This document shows positions 25,811-33,255 of a stretch of DNA of 33,255 bases, piece by piece. Below the pieces are notes generated by a model. That model was not told the DNA's origin. It made no database searches and saw nothing but the letters and a program-made list of their open reading frames with translations. Source of the DNA: CAZFAP01 sp964516325. GTDB taxonomy: Bacteria; Auribacterota; JABMQX01. Position numbers and translations under genes: made by a program. How positions within the stretch are numbered: position 1 is the stretch's first letter; every line of letters begins with the position of its first letter. Location: the NCBI GenBank assembly GCA_964516325.1, contig CAZFAP010000034.1:1-33255 (forward strand), given 5' to 3'.

Positions 25811-26929
25811 CTAATCCCCGATGCTCAGTTTGCCTTCCAGCGCCTTCTTCGCCCAGTCCCTCGCGTGAATGGAGGCTTTTTTGTCGGAGGACAGGTCCTG
25901 CAAGGCTTCTCTTCCTTTCTCCCCGCCAACGCGGGCAAGTGTCCCGCAAGTTAAAGCCCAGAAAGGCCATCCGCGCGGTCGGTAACGCTCCGTCCGGCAG
26001 AGTTGGATAAGATACGGCGCAATCGCTTCCCCCTCGTGGTCCAGAGAAGCGATGGCCTCGGTAAGATGCTCATCTCGGATGACGTGCCATCGCTCCAAAG
26101 ACGCGTGAGCCTGCTCAAACGCCTGCGCGAAGCGGGCGGAGTCCTGTGCCGAGTTTTCGACCGCATCAATTTCTGCTGGCTTTGGCTTTTCCAGGCTGAG
26201 GCTATAGAAATCAGCATTGCTCGGCAGGAGCATGTGGAACTCGGAGCTGTAGTCCACCTCCACTTTCGCGCTGCTCACCTGGCACTCCAGGACGTGCCCG
26301 CCGGCCTTTCGATCCGACGTGAGAAAATGGAAGTGATAACCGGGAACGTTTACGCCATCCATGTAGGCGGGCACCCAAAATCCAATCATGGTTCCCTTCA
26401 CGTCGCGAAGCTCGAATGTGGGCTGCTTTTTGACGACTTCGGAAAGCCGGGGATAGGGCCTATCCTGCCTCGGCACGCTCCTGGTCTTTACATAGCGGAA
26501 CGCCCCGTGAATCTTGATAGCGTGGAATATGTTTCTGGTGGGCAGCATGGAGGCCACGTACGCCCGCAGCCGCTCATAGTCCAGGGGTCTGTCGAGGGAG
26601 GCGACATTATCCGGCTCAAAGAACGTCACGACCGCGAACGGCGTTTTCGCACCGCCGCCGACGGAGTAAGCCTTTCCGTCCGCCTGTACCCGATGGATTT
26701 CACCGTCGAGAACAACCATCTCCCCGTCCAGGGCGTCGAAGGTTCCGATTCCAAAATCACCCTTCTTCTTCAACTGCTCGCACGTCATGGCTCCTTCGTA
26801 GCATCCTTCCGCCAGCGCTCCGATTGTCGAAAGCTGGAAGACGACGTCCTTCTTGGATTCAGGGTGAGACCGCCCCGAAACGCACATGCAAAATAACGTT
26901 GCCGATAAGAAGAATCTGATGAAATTCAT
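25811..26929 (-). CDS. budA: Secreted acetolactate decarboxylase with C-terminal extension
   Basis: The protein has 372 residues, starting at ATG 26929 with AGGA close upstream. A signal peptide covers about residues 1-19. Residues 28-250 are a complete alpha-acetolactate decarboxylase: FQLSTIGALAEGCYEG, KKGDFGIGTFDALDGEM, LDGEIHRV, MLPTRNIFHAIKI, QPTFELRDVKGTMIGFWVPA, GYHFHFL and GGHVLE. The zinc ligands H199, H201 and H212 have the same spacing as in the Bacillus enzyme, some forms of which are also exported. The enzyme converts acetolactate to acetoin. Residues about 255-372 are extra: a helical, possibly HEAT-like segment (HLTEAIASLDHEGEAIAPYL, ALQDLSSDKKASIHARDWAK) not found in ordinary enzymes of this family. 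No acetolactate synthase gene is nearby. Confidence 0.9.
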   Translation of the reverse strand: MNFIRFFLSATLFCMCVSGRSHPESKKDVVFQLSTIGALAEGCYEGAMTCEQLKKKGDFGIGTFDALDGEMVVLDGEIHRVQADGKAYSVGGGAKTPFAVVTFFEPDNVASLDRPLDYERLRAYVASMLPTRNIFHAIKIHGAFRYVKTRSVPRQDRPYPRLSEVVKKQPTFELRDVKGTMIGFWVPAYMDGVNVPGYHFHFLTSDRKAGGHVLECQVSSAKVEVDYSSEFHMLLPSNADFYSLSLEKPKPAEIDAVENSAQDSARFAQAFEQAHASLERWHVIRDEHLTEAIASLDHEGEAIAPYLIQLCRTERYRPRGWPFWALTCGTLARVGGEKGREALQDLSSDKKASIHARDWAKKALEGKLSIGD

Positions 26930-27092
26930 GGTTCCTCGACGAGCGAAATTAGCGCGATGCCTGCCAATTCCTGCTGGGACGCCGCGCGATCGGTACGCCG
27001 GCCTGCTCTCAAAATATCATACCTGTTTCAGATGTCCGCTTCAGCCCTTTCTCTTCGGCGGCGGATTCCATCGTCTGGTCGGCCAATGGAAC

Positions 27093-27953
27093 CTACGAGG
27101 CTTCCACCTCGGAAGGAACTCTCGGCGTGTGTCCTTTGCTGAAGTCAACGATGATGCTTTTGGGGCAGACAGGGATGCAGTCGCCGCAGAGGGTGCATTT
27201 CTCGTGATGGATGACCGCGAGACCCTCTCGCATCTCGATGGCTTCCGGCTTGCAGACCTTGAAGCACTTGAAACATCCAATGCACCCCACCTCGCAGACA
27301 AGCCGGACGAATTTGCCTCGTTCGGGATTCGAGCAGGCTACGAAGATGGTCTTGTTGGCGGGCACAAGTTCAAGGAGATTCCTGGGGCAGACTTTCACGC
27401 ATATGCCGCAGCCCGTGCACTTCTCCGGGTTGACGTAGGGCATGCCGATCTCGTCAATCTCGATGGCGCCAAACGGGCAGGCTCGCACGCAGTCGTAGAA
27501 GGCAGTGCAGCCGAATTCGCATCCCAGATTCCCGCCCCCGACGAGGTTCGCCGCGGCGCAGGTGCTGATCCCGTCATAGACGAATCTCCTCTTCGACACC
27601 TTTCCGCCGCCGCAATGGAGGAAGGCGACCCATTTCTCTTTCGCCTTCGCCTCCTTGCCGAGCATCTGCGCAATTCGGCTTGTGATTTCGCTGGAGGAAG
27701 GAGGGCACGAGCCGAGATCCACGATGCCCTTCACCAGAGCCTCTGCATATCCAGCGCAGCCAGCGAACCCGCAGGCGCCGCAATTAGCGCTCGGCAGAAG
27801 CTGAGTTATCTCCTCGACGCGGGGGTCAACCTCAACTCTGAATTTCCTCGACGCGATGGCGAGAGCGAATCCGAAGACGGCGCCGAGAACTGCAAGCCCG
27901 ACGACGGATGGGATAATGATGCCGGTCTTAGCGGCGATGACGAGTTCAAACAT
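27093..27953 (-). CDS. rnfB: RnfB, iron-sulfur subunit of the Rnf complex
   Basis: The protein has 286 residues, the last gene of the operon. One N-terminal membrane helix spans about residues 8-33. The Rnf-type cluster motif follows, with cysteines 58, 61, 66 and 83 (ANCGACGFAGCAGYAEA). Further ferredoxin-type cysteine sets follow in the C-terminal half (CEFGCTAFYDCVRACP, CTGCGICVKVCP, CIGCFKCFKVCKPEAI, CTLCGDCIPVCP), giving several 4Fe-4S clusters. RnfB is held to be the entry point for electrons from reduced ferredoxin. AAGGAG lies 12 bases before ATG 27953, a longer spacing than usual. The gap to rnfA is 36 bases, so translation is likely linked. Confidence 0.96.
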   Translation of the reverse strand: MFELVIAAKTGIIIPSVVGLAVLGAVFGFALAIASRKFRVEVDPRVEEITQLLPSANCGACGFAGCAGYAEALVKGIVDLGSCPPSSSEITSRIAQMLGKEAKAKEKWVAFLHCGGGKVSKRRFVYDGISTCAAANLVGGGNLGCEFGCTAFYDCVRACPFGAIEIDEIGMPYVNPEKCTGCGICVKVCPRNLLELVPANKTIFVACSNPERGKFVRLVCEVGCIGCFKCFKVCKPEAIEMREGLAVIHHEKCTLCGDCIPVCPKSIIVDFSKGHTPRVPSEVEAS

Positions 27954-27989
27954 CTCGCAAACTCTCTCCTTCTCTTCCTTGCCCGGCCA

Positions 27990-28613
27990 TCACTTGATCA
28001 AGCCCGAAAAGCCGAGGAAACCCATAGACATCAGACTGGCGGTGATGAACGCGATGGGTAGTCCCTGAAGCGGCTTGGGGATGTCAGCCATTTCCATCCG
28101 CTCACGAACCGAGGACATCAAAATCATCGCAAGGGTAAAGCCTATCCCCGCGCTGAATCCCTGAATGATGCTGCCCAGAAAACTGCCAGGGAGCGGCTTC
28201 CCGCTCTTGAAGAACGTGTCAATGTTGAGAACCGCTACGCCGAGAATCGTGCAGTTCGTCGTGATGATGGGAAGGTAAATCCCCAGGGCCTTGTACAACG
28301 CCGGATTTGTCTTCCGGAGAAACATCTCAATGAATTGCACGAGAGCGGCTATGACGAGAATGAAGGAGGTTGTTCTCAAGACCCTCTCCAGCCCGAGCCC
28401 GTACGGCGCGGGCGCTAGGAAGTAACGATAAAGCGGCCATGTAGCGACCGAAGCCAGGGTCATCACGAAAATGACAGCCATCCCCATCCCAATCGCCGAA
28501 GAGGTCTCCTTGCTCACCCCCATATACGGACACAACCCGAGGAAACGCGCAAAAACGAAGTTGTTGACAAAAATCATCCCGATGATGATGGCGAAGATTT
28601 GACCGAAATTCAT
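27990..28613 (-). CDS. rnfA: RnfA, membrane subunit
   Basis: The protein has 207 residues with about six membrane helices. Characteristic RnfA stretches are VNNFVFARFLGLCPYMGVSK near the N-terminus and LGIYLPIITTNCTILGVAVL in the middle, each carrying a conserved cysteine (in GLCPYMG and NCTILG) thought to bind an iron-sulfur centre within the membrane. It pairs with the homologous RnfE to form the transmembrane electron path. The start at ATG 28613 has GGAAGGGAAGAG directly upstream. It lies 79 bases after rnfE and 36 bases before rnfB. Confidence 0.96.
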   Translation of the reverse strand: MNFGQIFAIIIGMIFVNNFVFARFLGLCPYMGVSKETSSAIGMGMAVIFVMTLASVATWPLYRYFLAPAPYGLGLERVLRTTSFILVIAALVQFIEMFLRKTNPALYKALGIYLPIITTNCTILGVAVLNIDTFFKSGKPLPGSFLGSIIQGFSAGIGFTLAMILMSSVRERMEMADIPKPLQGLPIAFITASLMSMGFLGFSGLIK

Positions 28614-28692
28614 CTCTTCCCTTCCTGATCCTCTTGCGTAACTTCCCTGGTATGTGCGAGAGATCGAGCGACCTTTCTCCCATCCATCTTTC

Positions 28693-29298
28693 TCACCGAC
28701 TTCTCCCTGCTCTGGTCTTGGCCTTGCGCCAACTGAAAAATCCCATCAGCAAACCGATCGTCAGAAAGCCTCCCGGCGGAAGAATCATGATGCCCGCCGG
28801 ATCAAAACCCGGAAACAACTGGTAGCCAAACAGTGTTCCCTTTCCAAGCCCTTCTCGTATGAACGCAAGGAGAAGTAGGGACACGGCGAAGCCTAAGCCC
28901 ATTCCCAGCCCGTCGAGGAGCGACGCGAGAACGCCGTTCTTGGAGGCGTACACTTCCGCTCGGTAAAGCATAATGCAATTCACCACGATCAGCGGCAGGA
29001 AGATGCCGAGGCTTCTATAGAGCGCGGGTTGGTACGCCCCCAGAAAAAGCTCGACGATGGTAACGAATGTCGCAATCACGACGATGAAACACGGGATTCG
29101 TACTTTATCCGGCACGACCCGGCGTATCGCCGAGACGATGACGTTAGAGCCGAGGAGCACGAACATCGCCGCCAGAGACATGCCAAGCCCGTCGCTCATG
29201 CTCGTAGAGGTCGCCAGAGTCGGGCAGAGCCCGAGATTCACCACGAAGACCGGGTTATTCTTGAAAATTCCGCTTTTGAATATCTGCCATTTGCTCAT
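28693..29298 (-). CDS. rnfE: RnfE, membrane subunit
   Basis: The protein has 201 residues. The frame is open further upstream, but ATG 29298 (MSKWQIFKSGIFKNNPVF) matches the usual RnfE start. The conserved stretches NPVFVVNLGLCPTLATSTS and LGIFLPLIVVNCIMLYRAE carry the two cysteines equivalent to those of RnfA. About six membrane helices are visible. The gap to rnfG is 96 bases, the widest in the operon. The Shine-Dalgarno site is weak (GAGA next to the ATG). The subunit is an integral part of the ferredoxin:NAD+ oxidoreductase. Confidence 0.95.
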   Translation of the reverse strand: MSKWQIFKSGIFKNNPVFVVNLGLCPTLATSTSMSDGLGMSLAAMFVLLGSNVIVSAIRRVVPDKVRIPCFIVVIATFVTIVELFLGAYQPALYRSLGIFLPLIVVNCIMLYRAEVYASKNGVLASLLDGLGMGLGFAVSLLLLAFIREGLGKGTLFGYQLFPGFDPAGIMILPPGGFLTIGLLMGFFSWRKAKTRAGRSR

Positions 29299-29394
29299 TA
29301 TCTCAAGCGTCCCTATCGCAGATAGGTCCCTCAGCACGAACCGCCCACAAGGCCCGTACCGAACGAAAAGGGGCAACCCCGGGGCACTCGTGCC

Positions 29395-30087
29395 TCATTG
29401 GCCGCCCGCCTCAGCCTTCACGACCTTCCCTCTAAACTCCTTGACCGCCTCGACCACCGCATCCGCGACCGCGTTGGTCGTGATGGTTGCGCCGGTCAAG
29501 CCATCAATATTCTCATATTTGTTGCTGACCTTCACGAAGCTGTCGGCGATCTTCCCGCGAAATTGCGCCTGAAACCACGGCTCGGATGGGCCGCCTTGTT
29601 TCGCTTTCCCAAGGAGGACATCCCACAACGTGTCCTCCGTCTTGACCGCCACGCAATTTGTCCCGAGTCCCGGAGTCTCTTGCTGAAACGTGATTTTGAT
29701 TCCGCGAACGATCTCGGCCTTCGGGTCAACCCCGACGGTGACACGAATCGCGCCGCCGTAGCCACTTCCAGCAGCTTCGAGGGCATATCCGACCAATTTC
29801 GCGGAGGGATCACCGACCGGTTTGTCGTACGCCTCGTAGTACTTCCCGTCCTTCGCAAATGCGGGCAGCTCCCCAGACGCGGATTTCGGCACACTCACTT
29901 CACGGAACCCATCCTTGTCAGCGTCGGGAAGCACAACCGTCAGCGCCTCCATCCGCTCCTGCTCCTGCTGGGCACTTATCCGGTCGCGTGTCGCTCGATA
30001 TGCCGAGCCAAGCGCAAGCCCCGCAGCCGCGCAGATGACCGCGAGAACGACGATCATGCTCTGAAACGTCTCTTCCCGCTGCTTCAT
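29395..30087 (-). CDS. rnfG: RnfG, FMN-carrying periplasmic-facing subunit
   Basis: The protein has 230 residues. One N-terminal membrane helix (about 10-30) is followed by a soluble FMN-binding domain. The flavinylation motif is D195-G-L-T-G-A-T201, where T201 is the expected attachment site for FMN through a phosphoester bond. The sequences LVGYALEAAGSGYGG, GIKITFQQETPGLGTN and WFQAQFRGK are typical of RnfG/NqrC. ATG 30087 overlaps the rnfD stop by four bases (ATGA), showing tight coupling. Covalent FMN needs an ApbE flavin transferase, which is not encoded in this window. Confidence 0.96.
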   Translation of the reverse strand: MKQREETFQSMIVVLAVICAAAGLALGSAYRATRDRISAQQEQERMEALTVVLPDADKDGFREVSVPKSASGELPAFAKDGKYYEAYDKPVGDPSAKLVGYALEAAGSGYGGAIRVTVGVDPKAEIVRGIKITFQQETPGLGTNCVAVKTEDTLWDVLLGKAKQGGPSEPWFQAQFRGKIADSFVKVSNKYENIDGLTGATITTNAVADAVVEAVKEFRGKVVKAEAGGQ

Positions 30088-31139
30088 TTTCCGAAGTCCG
30101 CTCCAAAAAGCCTTGGCATGATAAACCGGTCAATCAGAGGAACACACATATTCATAATGAAAATCGAATACGACACTCCCTCCGGAAAACCTCCCCACAC
30201 GCGGATGATTCCGGTTATCACGCCGCAACCAAATCCGAAGATCAGTTTTCCTTTCGCAGTCATCGGAGAGGTAACCATGTCCGTCGCCATGAAGAAGGCG
30301 CCGAGAACCGCCCCACCTGCGAGGACGTGGAAGAGAGGGTCTCCGTGAAACAGTCTCCCCCGCGCCATTGGCATTTCTCCGAAAATCCACGCCATCGCCG
30401 CGAGTGAACCAAGAAATGCCAGCGGAATGTGCAGGCTAATCACCCTCCGCCAGAGAAGGTACGCCGCCCCCAGAATCAGAAGAAGAGCGGACGTCTCCCC
30501 TAAGCAACCGCCGACATTACCCACGAACAGCCGCCAGTAATTCGGCAATCCCCGCTCGATTTCCCGAACCGAGAGCTTCTGCTGAATCCCTTCTTTCACT
30601 TTGCTGAGCGGGGTCGCATAAGTCTCCCCATCCACGTTCTGCGTCTGCTCGGCGGCATTCGAGACTCGCGAACCTTTGAACTCATTCTGCTCGAAATGTG
30701 TGGGAGTCCAAAGCGTCATTCGCACGATGTATGCATGCATGAGGAAGATTCGCCCCGCCAACGCGGGATTGAAGATATTGAAGCCAAGCCCGCCGAAACA
30801 ATGCTTTGCTATTGCGATGCCGAACGCGGACCCGAGAACTGCGCCCCACCACGGAAGCGTCGAACTCACACAGAAAGCGAGAAGAATCCCGGTCACAATG
30901 GCAGAGGTAATGTCCGCAGCGCTGACCTTCTTTTTTCGAATGCGGAGCATGAGAAGCTCGGTAGCTACCGCAGCCAGCACCGAGAAGATGATGACAATTA
31001 GCGCACGCCCGCGGAAGAAGACCCACGCGCCCACCATCGCGGGCACGAGCGCGATAATCACATCAAGCATTATCCTTGCCGTTGACCCCTTCGCCCGAAA
31101 ATGAGGCGAAGAGGAGACAACGAGAATCCTATTCTGCAC
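30084..31139 (-). CDS. rnfD: RnfD, membrane flavoprotein subunit
   Basis: The protein has 351 residues and about eight to nine membrane helices. Family features are SSSPHFRAKGSTARIMLDVI at the start, FGGLGFNIFNPALAGRIFL in the middle, and GNVGGCLGETSALLLILGA, where T216 is the likely covalent FMN site. The C-terminal helices include FFMATDMVTSPMTAKGK and FGCGVITGIIRVWGGFPEGV. It overlaps rnfC by 11 bases and rnfG by 4. It is thought to take part in ion translocation, and is homologous to NqrB. A soluble insertion of about 50 residues (145-200) lies before the flavin motif. Confidence 0.96.
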   Translation of the reverse strand: MQNRILVVSSSPHFRAKGSTARIMLDVIIALVPAMVGAWVFFRGRALIVIIFSVLAAVATELLMLRIRKKKVSAADITSAIVTGILLAFCVSSTLPWWGAVLGSAFGIAIAKHCFGGLGFNIFNPALAGRIFLMHAYIVRMTLWTPTHFEQNEFKGSRVSNAAEQTQNVDGETYATPLSKVKEGIQQKLSVREIERGLPNYWRLFVGNVGGCLGETSALLLILGAAYLLWRRVISLHIPLAFLGSLAAMAWIFGEMPMARGRLFHGDPLFHVLAGGAVLGAFFMATDMVTSPMTAKGKLIFGFGCGVITGIIRVWGGFPEGVSYSIFIMNMCVPLIDRFIMPRLFGADFGK

Positions 31140-32469
31140 TGCCGACCTTCTCCCTTTGCCTCTTCTGCATGATCTCTGCTTTTGCCGCTTTCATGTAATG
31201 AGTCATTGGCCGCTTGGAAGGACAAACATATGAGCAGCATCCGCACTCGATGCAGTCCATGACCGCGAGTGCTTCCGCGATGCCGAATTTCTCGAATTCC
31301 GCTGCGAGGCCTATTCTTGCAGTGGCAAGTCCTGCCGGGCAATACGTCTCGCACCGACTGCATCGGATGCAAGCCAGCGCATTGGAGACCTCCGCATCGG
31401 GTTCCCGAAACACGAGAATTCCGGAAGTCCCTTTGATGATTGGCGCCTCAAGGGTGTGCTGAGACAGCCCCATCATCGGTCCTCCCATGATGACCTTCGC
31501 CGCATCGTCCGCGACGCCGCCTGCTTGAGCCAGAAGCTCCTCAAAAAGCATCCCGATCCGCACCAGGAAATTCCCCGGCTCCCTTACGCCATTCCCAGCG
31601 ACCGTCACGGCCCGTTCGTATAGGGGCTTGCCTTTCGTGACCCCCTCAAATGCTGCCAAACACGTCCCGACGTTCTGCACGACAAATCCGGCTTCGAACG
31701 GCAGCTTGCTCTTGGGAATCTCGACGCCGGTCAACGCTTTGATTAACTGTAGCTCGCTTCCTTGCGGATACTTGGCTTCAACGGTTTCGACCGATACGTC
31801 GGAGAACGAAGCGGAAGCTCTCGATAAGGTGTCAATCGCTTCTTCCTTGTTCGCTTCGATCCCAACGATGACTCGTTCCGCCGAAACGGCCTTTTTCAAG
31901 AGCAGAGCGCCCCGGAGAATCTCGCTTGGTCTCTCTATCATAAGGCGAAAATCGCACGTGAGGAACGGCTCGCATTCTGCTCCATTTACAATCAGCGTGT
32001 GGATCGTCACCCCTTTCGGCGGCTTGAGTTTCACGTGCGTCGGAAAGGCAGCTCCACCCAACCCCACAATTCCTGCGCGGTGAACCGCCTCGATGATTTG
32101 CTCGGAGTTGAGGGACGAAGAATCCGCGATTGGCTGGAACTGTTCGTACGGTGTGTCCCAGCCATCGGACTCAATCTCTATCGCGGGCATTTTGCTCCCG
32201 AAGGGATGAGGGAAGGCGCGAATCGCAGTGACTTTTCCGGAGACGCTGGCGTGAAGCGCCGCCGAGACATAGCCGCCTGCTTCCGCAACGAGCTCGCCGG
32301 TCTTAACGTGCTGCCCGATTTGAACGACGGGCTTGGCGGGCGCACCGATATGTTGCTGGAGGGGGATGCGGACTATCTTCGGAAGGGGGGCCCTTTTTAT
32401 CTCCCTGTCTCGCGTTGCCTCTTTGAAATATGGGGGATGGACTCCTCCTTTGAACCTGGTTATCGGCAA
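31129..32469 (-). CDS. rnfC: RnfC, NAD(H)/FMN-binding iron-sulfur subunit
   Basis: The protein has 446 residues, and the first gene of the operon. The start is TTG 32469, supported by GAAGGAG seven bases upstream; a stop codon lies in frame five codons before it, so no earlier start is possible. The N-terminus RFKGGVHPPYFKEAT is typical. GLGGAAFPTHVKL and VNGAECEPFLTCD mark the flavin/NADH-binding region shared with complex I NuoF. Two 4Fe-4S motifs occur at about 367 (CIRCSRCETYCP) and 406 (CIECGCCSYVCP). RnfC passes electrons to NAD+ on the cytoplasmic side. The use of TTG may limit synthesis of the leading subunit. Confidence 0.96.
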   Translation of the reverse strand: MPITRFKGGVHPPYFKEATRDREIKRAPLPKIVRIPLQQHIGAPAKPVVQIGQHVKTGELVAEAGGYVSAALHASVSGKVTAIRAFPHPFGSKMPAIEIESDGWDTPYEQFQPIADSSSLNSEQIIEAVHRAGIVGLGGAAFPTHVKLKPPKGVTIHTLIVNGAECEPFLTCDFRLMIERPSEILRGALLLKKAVSAERVIVGIEANKEEAIDTLSRASASFSDVSVETVEAKYPQGSELQLIKALTGVEIPKSKLPFEAGFVVQNVGTCLAAFEGVTKGKPLYERAVTVAGNGVREPGNFLVRIGMLFEELLAQAGGVADDAAKVIMGGPMMGLSQHTLEAPIIKGTSGILVFREPDAEVSNALACIRCSRCETYCPAGLATARIGLAAEFEKFGIAEALAVMDCIECGCCSYVCPSKRPMTHYMKAAKAEIMQKRQREKVGSAE

Positions 32470-32536
32470 ACTGGTGCTCCTTCACAGGCGATTTCGTCTG
32501 GCGCATCTCCCCGCCTAAAGGAGATTATTGACCGAA

Positions 32537-32565
32537 AGAATATTCGCCTGAACCGTCCCTGTCAA
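32537..32565 (-). promoter_or_regulatory. Promoter of the rnf operon
   Basis: On the minus strand, TTGACA (32560-32565) and TATTCT (32537-32542) are 17 bases apart, a near-consensus sigma-70 promoter. Transcription would start near 32530, leaving a leader of about 60 bases before TTG 32469. The -35 box is one arm of an inverted repeat, TGTCAA (32560-32565) and TTGACA (32574-32579). This could be an operator or part of the adjacent insertion sequence end. Confidence 0.7.
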
Positions 32566-32579
32566 TGCCAACTTTGACA

Positions 32580-33255
32580 CGGGTGCGGCTACGTTTCAGT
32601 GGCATTTCAAGCCGCCTCCCTTCGCTGTTGTCTGAGGCGGCGTTTGTGCCACAGGGTGATGGGTTGTCTTGTGGAATCCCAGAGGGAGGAAAAGCTCGCG
32701 TCCCTCAGAGCGCATCGCACGCGCAGGACCTGCTGTGCTCCTCTCTTGCTCCACCGCATCCCGGACTGTTTGCAGCGGGCTTGCACCAGAACCTTACAGT
32801 CGGCCTCCACCTCCCCGCTGCCTATTGGCAACCCCAGCTTGCGATACCGCGGGTAGTCCACTCGATCCCGGTTGTTGGTCAGGTAGGTGATCAACTCGTG
32901 CTTGGCTTGTCGTTTGTCCTCCGATCGGGCGGGCAATTTCTCGACTTCGTTCAGCCCTTCGTCTGCCTTCGCCTCTTTCATGGTCTGACGCATTCGAGCC
33001 GCCCACTGCCGGCTCCGCTCGACGCCTTCCCCGAACACCTCATTGGCGCACTTGCTGAGGTGCTCAGAGAGGTGATACCAGTCGAGGGTCTGCACGGCAT
33101 CCGGGAAGTGCAACTCCGCGATGCTCCGGATCCAATGACTCCCGTCGCTGAGGAAAGCCTTCCGCGACGCTTGTCGGTACCCCTGCTGGCACGCCTTGCC
33201 CCAGAGGTCCGCCCCGAACCGTTCCACGTCTGCGAAACGGGCAATGCTGCTTTTT
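32580..33255 (-). mobile_element. Partial ISKra4-type insertion sequence
   Basis: The window ends inside this element, so only its downstream end is present. The transposase stops at 32607, and the element edge must lie between about 32566 and 32606. I cannot define terminal repeats or a target duplication without the other end. The left boundary given is approximate. Confidence 0.55.
32607..33255 (-). CDS. ISKra4-family transposase (5' part outside window)
   Basis: At least 216 residues are visible, and the frame stays open to the right edge. GTG 33227 is an internal codon, not a likely start. The sequence shows the C-terminal half of an ISKra4-type DDE transposase: FLSDGSHWIRSIAELHFPDA with a probable catalytic aspartate, TLDWYHLSEHL, YPRYRKLGLPIGSGEVEADC with the likely catalytic glutamate in GSGEVE, and KQSGMRWSKRGAQQVLRVR. 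The frame is intact up to its TGA, so the element may be recent or active. It points toward the rnf operon on the same strand, so read-through from the element could add to rnf transcription. Confidence 0.85.
   Translation of the reverse strand, partial: KSSIARFADVERFGADLWGKACQQGYRQASRKAFLSDGSHWIRSIAELHFPDAVQTLDWYHLSEHLSKCANEVFGEGVERSRQWAARMRQTMKEAKADEGLNEVEKLPARSEDKRQAKHELITYLTNNRDRVDYPRYRKLGLPIGSGEVEADCKVLVQARCKQSGMRWSKRGAQQVLRVRCALRDASFSSLWDSTRQPITLWHKRRLRQQRREAA

Overview
The window looks like a chromosomal segment of an uncultured, probably Gram-negative bacterium of moderately high GC. Many genes encode Sec signal peptides, the ribosome binding sites are good AGGAG types, and there is a complete Rnf respiratory complex. 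The mix of PD40 and WG-repeat proteins, a CehA/McbA-type secreted hydrolase, a large secreted glycosidase-like protein and sugar-alcohol enzymes is what one finds in PVC-group or similar environmental heterotrophs. The exact phylum cannot be fixed from the sequence alone.

Positions 1-12619 (minus strand) hold a tandem array of secreted proteins that share one domain, here called domain B (about 200-230 residues; landmarks SY[YF]xL, FDATF, GVYAxKSG, TYTRREG, VTFxKG). I count six copies in five genes. One is a stand-alone protein (11675-12619). One is fused to about 17 WG repeats (2452-5310). One has an acidic tail (5515-6423). Two multidomain genes carry an extra N-terminal domain A with an EF-hand-like loop (9438-11201 and 6635-9298). 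The second of these is broken by two in-frame stop codons. A partial PD40 propeller protein (1-1738) and a small protein whose signal peptide is out of frame (1946-2415) belong to the same run. Three proteins of the array carry the acidic motif LF[ED][ED][ED]E[PE] at exactly residues 32-38, just after the predicted signal peptide. The PD40 protein carries three more copies near its C-terminal side. This array is the best candidate for an undescribed system.

Positions 12677-14272 encode a secreted CehA/McbA-like metallohydrolase. A divergent region with a near-consensus sigma-70 promoter then leads into a plus-strand cluster (14488-20996). It contains an orphan LolD/MacB-type ABC ATPase, an FGGY sugar kinase, a zinc-dependent medium-chain dehydrogenase, a SrlD-like sorbitol-6-phosphate dehydrogenase, a ROK-family protein and a PHP-domain protein that looks 3'-truncated. 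The kinase and dehydrogenases make a plausible sugar or sugar-alcohol interconversion module. No transporter subunit for it is visible.

Positions 21071-26929 (minus strand) carry a secreted TIM-barrel glycosidase-like protein, a MATE exporter and a secreted acetolactate decarboxylase with an unusual C-terminal extension. A palindrome-rich spacer lies between the last two.

Positions 27093-32469 (minus strand) are a complete rnfCDGEAB operon, with a near-consensus promoter at 32537-32565. The complex couples ferredoxin:NAD+ electron transfer to ion pumping. Immediately upstream, the window ends inside an ISKra4-type transposase (32607-33255), so an insertion sequence abuts the rnf promoter.
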